NCBI RefSeq assembly: GCF_007785775.2
Contig: NZ_VNIK02000010.1
Coordinates: forward strand, 1-64,000
Direction of reading: 5' to 3'
DNA length: 64,000 nucleotides
DNA from: Flagellimonas hadalis
GTDB lineage: Bacteria; Bacteroidota; Bacteroidia; Flavobacteriales; Flavobacteriaceae
Shown: positions 46,067 through 54,500 of the stretch, one piece after another
Layout: each line of letters opens with the position of its first letter
Position numbering within the stretch: the first letter of the stretch is position 1
Made by a program: the position numbers and the translations under genes
Notes under the pieces: generated by a model
What the model saw: only the letters and a program-made list of their open reading frames with translations
Told to the model about the DNA's origin: nothing
Databases searched by the model: none

Positions 46067-46093
46067 ATGACCAACCAATCCTAAACTTAGAAG

Positions 46094-47266
46094 ATGATCA
46101 AAAAAATGCTACATGGCCTATTGCCTATGATGGTCATTGTTTTTCTCTCTTGCAAGGACAAGACGAACAAAACAGACCAAAACAACGATTCCACCGAGGT
46201 GGCCAATGACATCACAGGCAAATTCCATTTGCCCCCGTTGGTACAACCGGGCGAAGGAGCCTACATAAAAGGTGAACTCATCTATCCCTTGGACAACAAA
46301 CCGACACCTCAATGCCATGCCTCCACTATAGTGGAGACGCCCTCCGGCATGGTCAGTGCCTTTTTTGCGGGGACTCACGAAAGAAACCCTGATGTGGGCA
46401 TCCGGGTATCCAGATTGGTGGATGGGAAATGGACCTGGCCCGAAGAAGTCGTCAATGGGGTCCAGAACGATACGTTGCGATATCCCACCTGGAACCCTGT
46501 ACTCTTCCAGCCCAAAGGAGGTCCGTTGATGCTGTTCTATAAAGTGGGGCCAAGTGCCCGTGAATGGTGGGGCATGCTGATGACCTCCACCGATGATGGC
46601 AAGACCTGGTCCGAGCCCACCAAATTGGGAACCGATGAAAAAGTGGGCCATTTATTGGGCCCTGTGAAAAACAAACCTATACAGTTGGAGGACGGTACCA
46701 TAATCTGTCCCTCCAGTTCAGAGGTCGAAAACGATGATGATGAACTTTTCTGGAAGGTCCATTTTGAACTGACCAAGGATTTTGGAAAAACTTGGGAAGT
46801 GGTCGGCCCTATCAATGACGGGGTCGAATTTGATGCCATACAGCCCAGTATCTTGACCTATGCCGACGGAAAAATGCAGGTCCTCTGTAGGACCCGGGAA
46901 GATGTAGTTGCGGAAAGCTGGTCATCCGACCAAGGGAAAACATGGAGCAAAGTGACGGCCACCGAACTGCCCAACCCCAATTCGGGCACCGATGCGGTCA
47001 CCCTTTCCGACGGGACACAACTGTTGGTGTACAACCATACCACCAAAAAAGGAAAGGAACCCAACAATAGGAATATGCTGAACGTGGCCATTTCAAAAGA
47101 TGGAAAACAATGGGAGCCTGTAATGACCTTGGAAGCGGAATCAGGAAATCCTGCCGGTTACTCCTACCCTGCCGTCATCCAAGCATCGGATGGCATGGTC
47201 CATATTACCTATACCTATTTGAGAGAAACCGTAAAACACGTGGTGATCGATCCACAAAAGCTGTAA
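46094..47266 (+). CDS. BNR beta-propeller lipoprotein (sialidase-like, BNR_2 type)
   Basis: 390 residues. Lipobox VFLSC with Cys20, so it is membrane anchored. Asp-box turns: STDDGKTW, TKDFGKTW, SSDQGKTW and SKDGKQW. The N-terminal conserved stretch is CHASTIVETPSGMVSAFFAGTHERNPD, followed by SRLVDGKW; this subfamily is common in Bacteroidota PULs and annotated loosely as exo-alpha-sialidase. No FRIP motif. It starts 27 bases after the previous gene, and the two share little beyond the fold, so they probably act on different bonds. Confidence 0.83.
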   Translation: MIKKMLHGLLPMMVIVFLSCKDKTNKTDQNNDSTEVANDITGKFHLPPLVQPGEGAYIKGELIYPLDNKPTPQCHASTIVETPSGMVSAFFAGTHERNPDVGIRVSRLVDGKWTWPEEVVNGVQNDTLRYPTWNPVLFQPKGGPLMLFYKVGPSAREWWGMLMTSTDDGKTWSEPTKLGTDEKVGHLLGPVKNKPIQLEDGTIICPSSSEVENDDDELFWKVHFELTKDFGKTWEVVGPINDGVEFDAIQPSILTYADGKMQVLCRTREDVVAESWSSDQGKTWSKVTATELPNPNSGTDAVTLSDGTQLLVYNHTTKKGKEPNNRNMLNVAISKDGKQWEPVMTLEAESGNPAGYSYPAVIQASDGMVHITYTYLRETVKHVVIDPQKL

Positions 47267-47285
47267 TTTTTCAACGCTGTTAGAA

Positions 47286-48230
47286 ATGAGCAAACCAATG
47301 AACCAAAAGAACCCAAAGACCATCCATGGTATTATTCCTCCCATGCTGACCCCACTTTTGTCCGATTGGACTTTGGACCATGAAGGAACTAGACGATTAG
47401 TGGACCACATGATAGATGGTGGTGTACATGGTATTTTTATCTTGGGTACGACCGGGGAATCCACCAGTCTCAGTTACCAGACCCGCAGGGAACTCATCGA
47501 GGAGACCACCAGCCATGTGAATGGTAGGGTCCCCATTCTGGTGGGCATAACGGACACTTCCATCGAGGAGAGTCTGAACCTGGTATCGCTCGCCCATGAT
47601 TTTGGGGCAGATGCCGTGGTGGCCGCTCCCCCCTTCTATTTCCAATTGGGCCAGGAGGAACTCTATGAATTTTACTGGGATCTGGCCGATCGTTCCAAAC
47701 TTCCCATCTTTCTGTACAACATGCCTTCCATGACCAAGATATCCATGTCCATCGATACAGCGGAGCGTTTGTCAAAACATCAGAACATTATTGGGTTGAA
47801 GGACAGTTCGGCGAATACCGTATATTTCCAGAAATTGAGATACACCATCAAGAAGGATGATTTTGCCCTATTTGTGGGTCCTGAGGAAATCATGGCCGAA
47901 ACGGTCCTGATGGGTGGCAATGGAGGGGTGAACGGAGGTGCAAACCTTTTTCCAAAACTTTATGTGCGGATGTACGAAGCAGCACTGGCGCACGATTTTG
48001 ACACCATCAAGGTATTGCAACGACAGATCCTCGAAATCTCGTCACTGCTCTATACCGTGGGCAGGTTCGATTCAAGCTATTTGAAGGGGTTGAAAGGAGC
48101 CGCTTCATTGTTGGGTATTTGTGGAAACTATCTGGCCCCTCCCCTAAAACCGTTCTTGGAAAAAGAAATGGAACAGATCAAAAACAATTTGGAACTCATC
48201 AATAAAAAATTGAACAAGATCCTATCCTAA
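47286..48230 (+). CDS. dihydrodipicolinate synthase/N-acetylneuraminate lyase family aldolase
   Basis: 314 residues, TIM-barrel class I aldolase. Schiff-base Lys172 in IIGLKDSS, catalytic Tyr144 in FLYNMPS, and the pyruvate-binding GTTGES (residues 54-59). It joins or splits pyruvate and an aldehyde. The motif set is closer to DapA-like or 2-keto-3-deoxy-sugar-acid aldolases than to classical NanA. It follows two BNR genes (19-base gap) and precedes a symporter (39-base gap), so the imported sugar acid is its likely substrate: a sialic-type ulosonic acid or a 2-keto-3-deoxy acid. Confidence 0.88.
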   Translation: MSKPMNQKNPKTIHGIIPPMLTPLLSDWTLDHEGTRRLVDHMIDGGVHGIFILGTTGESTSLSYQTRRELIEETTSHVNGRVPILVGITDTSIEESLNLVSLAHDFGADAVVAAPPFYFQLGQEELYEFYWDLADRSKLPIFLYNMPSMTKISMSIDTAERLSKHQNIIGLKDSSANTVYFQKLRYTIKKDDFALFVGPEEIMAETVLMGGNGGVNGGANLFPKLYVRMYEAALAHDFDTIKVLQRQILEISSLLYTVGRFDSSYLKGLKGAASLLGICGNYLAPPLKPFLEKEMEQIKNNLELINKKLNKILS

Positions 48231-48269
48231 CATCATCGGAAATGGATTGACCAAACCAACCAAAATTCA

Positions 48270-49748
48270 ATGAACACATTAGATATCATCGTTTTCTTTG
48301 TTTATATCGTGGGTATCGCGGTTTTTGGAGGTTCTTTCTTTAAAAAGACCAAGACCTCCTCCTCCTACACCGTAGGGAACAACGACATCCCAGGATGGGT
48401 GATCACGATGTCCATATTTGCGACCTTTGTGAGCAGTATCAGCTATCTGGCCTTGCCAGGCAATGCATACCAGTCCAATTGGAACGCCTTTGTGTTCAGT
48501 CTCTCCCTGCCCATAGCCTCCTATATCGCGGCACGGTTCTTTGTCCCCCTCTACCGGAAGGTGAACAGCCCATCGGCCTATACCTTCATGGAGCAACGGT
48601 ATGGTCCTTGGGCCAGGGTATATGTGTCGTTCTGCTATTTGCTGACCCAATTGATGCGGATAGGGACCATATTGTACCTCTTGGCACTGACCCTGAATGC
48701 CATTGCAGGATGGGACATTACCACCATAATCATACTCACGGGGCTGGTGGTGACCTTGTACTCCATGCTCGGCGGCATTTCTGCCGTGCTGTGGACGGAT
48801 GCCATACAGGGAATCATCTTGATCGCGGGTGCAGTGGTGTGTGTGGGTTACATACTTTTCTCTATGCCCGAAGGACCTTCGCAGGTCATTCAAGTGGCCC
48901 TGGACAATGAAAAGTTTGGATTGGGCAGCTTTAACCTTGACCTTTCCCAGCCAACATTTTGGGTGGTCTTGGTCTATGGGATCTTTATCAACCTTCAAAA
49001 TTATGGCATAGACCAGAACTATGTGCAGCGGTATATGGCCTCCAAATCGGACAAGGAAGCCCAACGTTCGGCCCTGATGGGGGGATTGTTGTACGTTCCC
49101 ATATCCGCTCTGTTCCTTTTCATAGGGACCGCACTTTACGCCTACTATCAATCCGCCGCCACATTGCCCGTTGAGTTGCAAGGAGAAAATATGAGCGATC
49201 GGGTATTTCCTTATTTTATAGTGAATGTGCTTCCCGCCGGTGTAAGCGGCTTGCTCGTCGCCTCCATTTTTGCGGCCGGGATGAGTACCATCTCCACCAG
49301 TTTCAACAGTTCCGCCACGGTATTTCTTACGGATTATTACAATAAGTTCGTAAAGAAACCGGTAACGGACAAACAGCGCATGCGTGTACTTTACATTTCA
49401 TCTACCGTGATCTGTGTCTTGGGAATAGCCATCGCCATTGCCATGATCAACGTAAAGAGTGCACTAGATGCTTGGTGGAAACTGGCCTCCATATTCAGTG
49501 GGGGCATGTTGGGCCTTTTCCTCTTGGCCATTTTTTCACGACACAAAAATTCCATTGGGGCAATCGTCGGTGTCATAGCCGGACTTATGGTTATCCTTTG
49601 GTTGAGCCTTTCCAATATTTTTCTGGGGCCAGAATCGCTTGGGAACAGCTTCCATACTTATTTGACCATTGTCTTTGGCACAGTTACCATTTTCCTTGTG
49701 GGCTTTTTGGTGTCACTGATCGGTAAAAAGAAAATTAATGTGGGCTGA
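48270..49748 (+). CDS. sodium/solute symporter (SSS family)
   Basis: 492 residues with 13 hydrophobic helices. SSS hallmarks: SSSYTVGNNDIPGWVITMSIFATFVSS (residues ~31-57), GGISAVLWTDAIQGIILIAG (about 168-188), the QNYVQRYMASKSDKEAQRSA cytoplasmic loop, and IFAAGMSTISTSFNS in helix 8/9. Clearly distinct from the 603-residue symporter at 14.7 kb. Last gene of the PUL operon; it probably imports the monosaccharide acid cut by the neighbouring aldolase. Confidence 0.93.
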   Translation: MNTLDIIVFFVYIVGIAVFGGSFFKKTKTSSSYTVGNNDIPGWVITMSIFATFVSSISYLALPGNAYQSNWNAFVFSLSLPIASYIAARFFVPLYRKVNSPSAYTFMEQRYGPWARVYVSFCYLLTQLMRIGTILYLLALTLNAIAGWDITTIIILTGLVVTLYSMLGGISAVLWTDAIQGIILIAGAVVCVGYILFSMPEGPSQVIQVALDNEKFGLGSFNLDLSQPTFWVVLVYGIFINLQNYGIDQNYVQRYMASKSDKEAQRSALMGGLLYVPISALFLFIGTALYAYYQSAATLPVELQGENMSDRVFPYFIVNVLPAGVSGLLVASIFAAGMSTISTSFNSSATVFLTDYYNKFVKKPVTDKQRMRVLYISSTVICVLGIAIAIAMINVKSALDAWWKLASIFSGGMLGLFLLAIFSRHKNSIGAIVGVIAGLMVILWLSLSNIFLGPESLGNSFHTYLTIVFGTVTIFLVGFLVSLIGKKKINVG

Positions 49749-49812
49749 TTCGTCAAACAGCACAGGGACGTACATTACAGTCAGGCATTAGTTGTTTTTG
49801 AGTTTAGTTTAT

Positions 49813-49842
49813 AAAGGGGTTGCCCAAAAGGGCAGCCTCTTT
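49813..49842 (+). terminator. terminator of the second PUL operon
   Basis: AAAGGGGTTGCCC (49813-49825) pairs with GGGCAGCCTCTTT (49830-49842) through 13 bp with two G-U pairs and an AAAA loop, followed by TGTTGTTTG. It lies 65 bases beyond the symporter stop. Confidence 0.8.
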
Positions 49843-49885
49843 TGTTGTTTGTTCGGTATTGATTTAGCATCTGGAATGATAATTA

Positions 49886-49909
49886 ATTGATATATTTGCA
49901 TGTATCAAT
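49886..49909. promoter_or_regulatory. ArsR-type operator overlapping a -7 box
   Basis: ATTGATA (49886-49892), 10 bases, TATCAAT (49903-49909) form a perfect inverted repeat. TATATTTG (49891-49898), an exact -7 consensus, lies inside it. The arrangement fits autorepression by the ArsR-type protein encoded 15 bases downstream. Confidence 0.6.
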
Positions 49910-49924
49910 ATATCTGCTCGCACT

Positions 49925-50194
49925 TTGAACCTGAAAAGCGTTGAAAAAATATCCAAGGCCCTGAGCGATGTCAACCGACTCAAGATTTTGAAGGCCATCC
50001 AATCCAGTCAGGACAAACTGGAGTGCAGCACCATTGTTTCCTTTCTGAACCTTTCCCAGCCCTCCATCAGCCATCATATCAAAAAATTGGTGGAAGCGGA
50101 TTTGATAGAACCCCAAAAAGAGGGACGCTTCTATTACTATTCACTGAACAAGGACGTATGGGACAGCTATTTGAAGGCTTTGGAAAAATTATGA
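49925..50194 (+). CDS. ArsR-family transcriptional regulator
   Basis: 89 residues from a TTG start; no ATG is available in frame before a stop, and the conserved part begins at once (VEKISKALSDVNRLKIL). Winged helix with recognition segment LSQPSISHHIKKLVEADLIEP and wing KEGRFYYYSLN. No metal-binding ELCVCDL-type cysteine pair; only one Cys (ECSTIV), so it probably does not sense metals in the classical way. It lies 37 bases before the flavin monooxygenase gene, which it probably controls. Confidence 0.92.
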   Translation: MNLKSVEKISKALSDVNRLKILKAIQSSQDKLECSTIVSFLNLSQPSISHHIKKLVEADLIEPQKEGRFYYYSLNKDVWDSYLKALEKL

Positions 50195-50231
50195 TTTTTT
50201 ATTTGGACAACATATAGACATATATAAATAT

Positions 50232-51251
50232 ATGAATGTAAAGAAAATAGCCTTTTCCATTTTGGAACTGGCCACAGTGAGCAAGGGAAGTAGTATTGGA
50301 GAAGTATTTGCCAACACCGCGGTACTCGCAAAAGAAGCAGAGGCAGCTGGTTTCAAGCGCATGTGGTTTGCCGAACACCATAATATGCCTGCGATTGCCA
50401 GCAGTATACCGCCCATACTGATGGCCCATGTGGCACAGGCCACCTCAACTTTACGGGTCGGGTCGGGTGGAGTAATGCTTCCCAATCACTCCCCATTTAT
50501 CGTTGCGGAACAGTTTGGGACTTTGGCCCACTTGTTTCCCGATCGTATCGATTTGGGATTGGGAAGGGCTCCCGGCACCGACCCTGAGACGACACGTGCC
50601 ATAAAACCGGGGTTTATAGATGCGACGCATTCCTTTCCGGAGGATGTAGATAAGATACAGAACTACTTTTCCAAGGAAAATAAGTCGGCCAAGGTAAGGG
50701 TCACGCTGGCCGAAGGTATGGACGTGCCCATTTTCATTTTGGGGTCCAGTACCAGTAGTGCCCATTTGGCGGCAAAAAAAGGACTGCCCTATGCCTTTGC
50801 GAGCCATTTTTCCACCCAACATTTTTACGATGCGATACGCATCTACCGCAACCAATTTGAGCCCTCTGCTTCGTTGGGGGAACCTTATGTCCTGGCTGGG
50901 ATCAATGTATTTGTTGCGGATACGGACCGAGAGGCCGAAAGATTGTACACCTCTAATTTAAGATTGGTGATCAACATTCTGTCGGGCACAAGTACACCTT
51001 ATATTGAGGAACCAACAGAAGAAATGACTTCTGACCTGAAAGAGATCATGCAGCACCCCAGGATCCATCAAATGGCAAGATATTCGTTCATCGGGAGCAA
51101 GGAGACCGTCAAAAAAAAGATCCAAGCATTTTTGGAGGAGACCCAAGTGGATGAGCTCATAATTGTTACCACTATGTACGCTATAGCGGACAGGATCAAA
51201 TCCGTCCAATTGTTTGGTGAAATCATGTCAGAGATCAACGGGGATAGGTAA
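50232..51251 (+). CDS. luciferase-like (LLM class) flavin-dependent oxidoreductase
   Basis: 339 residues, TIM-barrel bacterial-luciferase family, subgroup MsnO8/YhbW-like. FSILELATVSKGSS at the N terminus, FAEHHNMPAIASSIPPILMAHVAQAT (about 46-71), RVGSGGVMLPNHSPFIVAEQFGTL and RIDLGLGRAPGTDP are the family hallmarks. It uses FMNH2 and oxygen on an unknown substrate. Operon with the ArsR-type gene. Confidence 0.93.
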   Translation: MNVKKIAFSILELATVSKGSSIGEVFANTAVLAKEAEAAGFKRMWFAEHHNMPAIASSIPPILMAHVAQATSTLRVGSGGVMLPNHSPFIVAEQFGTLAHLFPDRIDLGLGRAPGTDPETTRAIKPGFIDATHSFPEDVDKIQNYFSKENKSAKVRVTLAEGMDVPIFILGSSTSSAHLAAKKGLPYAFASHFSTQHFYDAIRIYRNQFEPSASLGEPYVLAGINVFVADTDREAERLYTSNLRLVINILSGTSTPYIEEPTEEMTSDLKEIMQHPRIHQMARYSFIGSKETVKKKIQAFLEETQVDELIIVTTMYAIADRIKSVQLFGEIMSEINGDR

Positions 51252-51579
51252 GGCTCCTATCTGCTCATCGGGCCCGATGGGTTGTCCTATCAGGCTTATA
51301 TAAAATACAATCATACAGACCCAGTTCGAAAGTACTCTCAGGAACTGAATCTCTGCTTTTATACCATTTATTGCTACATCAAGCTTCTGAAAATCATCCA
51401 AATACTGCGATTTCCCCTACAAAACACCCCATAAAATCAGGGTTTTAAACTAGCGAACCCTTAAAAAAGCCAAGGTTTACAACAAATTCAGGCATGTCCA
51501 CAACATAAGATTTCGGACTAAGGCTTACTGGAATAGCTTTGAAAATGCATTGTTACACCACACCAAACCCTATTTAAGA
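51252..51579. other. spacer between the LLM gene and the giant adhesin gene
   Basis: No gene is seen. It contains a perfect 14-bp palindrome, CATCGGGCCCGATG (51266-51279), 15 bases after the LLM stop, possibly a terminator stem though no U-run follows, and the promoter of the adhesin gene at 51511-51541. Confidence 0.6.
51511..51541 (+). promoter_or_regulatory. promoter of the giant adhesin gene
   Basis: TTTC (51511-51514), exactly 19 bases, then TAGCTTTG (51534-51541): a perfect -7 box and one mismatch in -33. Transcription from about 51549 would exclude the TTG codon at 51550 as a start and supports ATG 51580. Confidence 0.6.
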
Positions 51580-54500
51580 ATGTCTTGTAAACCTCAAACG
51601 AAGACCTCCCAAATTCTTTTTGCCTTTTTGTTGCTCATTGCATTTGTGACGACAGCCCATGCACAGCTTTCGGTGCCTTTTAACCCAAGGTTGCCCGAAG
51701 GGAATATCAAAGTAAAGGGAGATTTGGTCTATGTGGCCAACAATATAGTCAGCACGGGCAGTAACCCCAACATTGCTTACAATGGCAGTTCGAGCAACCA
51801 GAATGTCACCATGAATTACATCGATATTGATGGTGATCCCAGCACATTCAGTTCCAGTAGTGCCGAATTGAATGCACCTTCATGCTCGGCAGTGGTATAT
51901 GCAGGTCTCTATTGGGGTGGTATTTATAGGGATACGGATAGGGACGACCCTTACAAATCGGTGAAATTCAAGATTCCAGGCAGTTCCTCTTATATCGATA
52001 TTGGACCGGGCAGCGACCCTGTGTTCGAATATGAACAGATCTATGATAAGGACGGTGACCGTGATGGGGATGGATTGACCGATCCAGGTGTGGTTGATGT
52101 GGATTATCTGAGCGGGGTGAACATGACATCCTATCTTAACTATGCCAATGTGACCCATTTGCTCTCCGGATTGGCCGATCCCAATGGGGAATACACGGTG
52201 GCAAACGTAGTGGCTTCCACCAACCAACAAAACGTGAGTGCAGGCTGGACCATGGTGGTCATTTATGAGAACCAGAACTCCACCAGTAAATATATCTCCA
52301 CATTTGATGGCTATGCTGCCATGGGGAGCACCTACTCAAGCGTAAACTTTCCGTTCAGCGGATTTAGGACATTACCAGCCCCACTTCCCGTAAATGCCGT
52401 GATAGGTGCCAGTACCATCGATGGGGATCGGGTAACGGGCCCCAGTATGAGGTTTCGCGCTTCAAATACGGCCAGTTGGACCTATTTGAGCGATGCCATC
52501 AACCCAAGCAATAATGTTTTTAACAGTACGATCAGTAACCAAGGGAGTTGGGTGGACACCCGAAACCCGGCAAGCCGCAATACCCTGGGATGGGATGCGG
52601 ATATTTTGAAACTCCCAAATCCCAGTAACAACGTATTGCCCAACGATCATGATAGTGGCGAAATTCTGATCAGCACCTCCAGTGAAGGTGTTATCCTGTT
52701 TTTGACCACCGTTGCCGTGGAGATCATCAACCCAGAGATCCTAGTGGAGAAAAAGGTAGAAGATTTGGCGGGCAACGACATTACCGGTGCGGGTGTGAAC
52801 CTAGGACAATCCTTGGAGTATGTACTGCGGTTCTGGAACCGTGGCAACGATGATGCCGAGAATTTTACGATCCAGGACATTCTCCCAGAAAATGTTTCCT
52901 TGGTGAATGTTGACCTAACCGGTGCTCCGGGCACCACCATGAGCACCAATCCTGCCAATGACAGGGAAGTGACTTTCCAAATACCGGATGCTTTGGTCAT
53001 CGAAGGGAGCAATACCTATGAGATTCGGATCAGGGTGGAGGTTTCCGATAATTGCCATGATTTTGTGGCCGCATGTAGTTCAACCATACAAAATACCGCT
53101 TTTTCCTCCTATGATGGCGTGACAAGTGGGCAAACCGGTTTAGGGGATGCCAGTGTTTCCAATGTGAACAACTGTGGTTTTGTGACCGTGGGGGCCACCA
53201 ATTTCCTTCTGGACGACCTTACCAATTGTAGTTTTGAAAGTGAGGTGCAGATCTGCGGTGCCAGTGCAGAGATCACCGCCGGGGAAGGTTACGATACCTA
53301 CACTTGGTACAGGGACCTCAACGAAAATGGCCAATTGGATGCTTCCGACACAGTCTATAACGATAGTGACCCTGACAACGATCCTACCACCATCACCGTG
53401 CAGGAAACTGGGTTTTATCTCGTGGTGAAAGAGTCCGCTTCCTGCGGCACCAATGTTGAGAGCACCGAGGTGACCCGTTTTGGGAACACGCAGACCAACC
53501 CCATCATCAATTACTTCAATACGCTGAATGGTGATGTGGACCCTAACAACGATATCCAAGGTGAGATTGTCACCTGTGCCAATGATGGATCTCCATTGCC
53601 CAAAATATTCCTTTGTGGTGCCAATGACACCCAAAACATCCTATTGAACATCACCGATGCCCAGAACATCTCGTGGGAAAGGCTTAACGAGGGCAGTTGT
53701 GCCGAAACCGGACCCGACTGTCCCAACAACCAAATGGGCTGTACGTGGAGCCAAGTGACCACAGGAAATGCCTTCACCGCAAATGCGGAGGGTCGTTACC
53801 GACTGGTCCTCTCCTACTCTGGTGGCTGTAACAGTATATTCTATTTTGATGTGTTCCAGAACAATCTGGACTTTGACTATGACAGTCAGGATATTTTCTG
53901 CTCCACCGATGGATTTATTCGCATACAGAACGTTGGTTCTGGATATGGTTTCCAGTTGGTGGATGCCAACTCCGGTTCCGTAGTGGTCCCTTATGCTGCG
54001 AACAACGGTCCCAACTTCACTATTGATACTTCTGGGACCTACCGTGTGGAGTTTACCCAATTGGATCCCATGACCGGAGATCCTTTGGATGGAAGTTGTG
54101 TATTCAGCACGGAAGATATAGGGATAAGGGAACGAAACCTGACCCTGGCCCTTTCCACGGTTCCTGTAACCTGTAACGGACAGGGAAGTGTGCGGATACA
54201 GGCCGGAGAGGCACGAGCCAATTACCATTACCGACTCTACTTTGACAACGGCGCAGGAGCTCCTGGCAGTCCAGCAGGAGAGGCATTGGCACAAAGCAGC
54301 AGCGACCATACTTTTTCAGGCCTCACGGATGGAGATTACGTGGTCGTGGTCACCACAGATGACGGATGCCAAGTGACCGAGACCTTCTCGATCATTGATA
54401 TCCCCGATCCAGTGGTCAGTGCAACGATCACCAAACATATCACCTGTACCGATGGAATCATTACATTGACCCCTTCGCAAGGGTTGCCGAGCTATTCCTA

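Noticed and set aside
44882-48230. Classical sialic acid (nan) operon
   Set aside because: No FRIP motif in either BNR protein, aldolase motifs are not NanA-like, and nanE/nanK are absent. Kept only as one hypothesis.
48279-49181. 300-codon frame antisense to the symporter
   Set aside because: Composition is His/Gly/Gln-rich as expected from reverse-reading a membrane protein gene; the plus-strand symporter is certain.
51550-51579. TTG start at 51550 for the giant adhesin
   Set aside because: It falls at the predicted transcription start and adds residues before the signal peptide; ATG 51580 gives a normal leader and signal.
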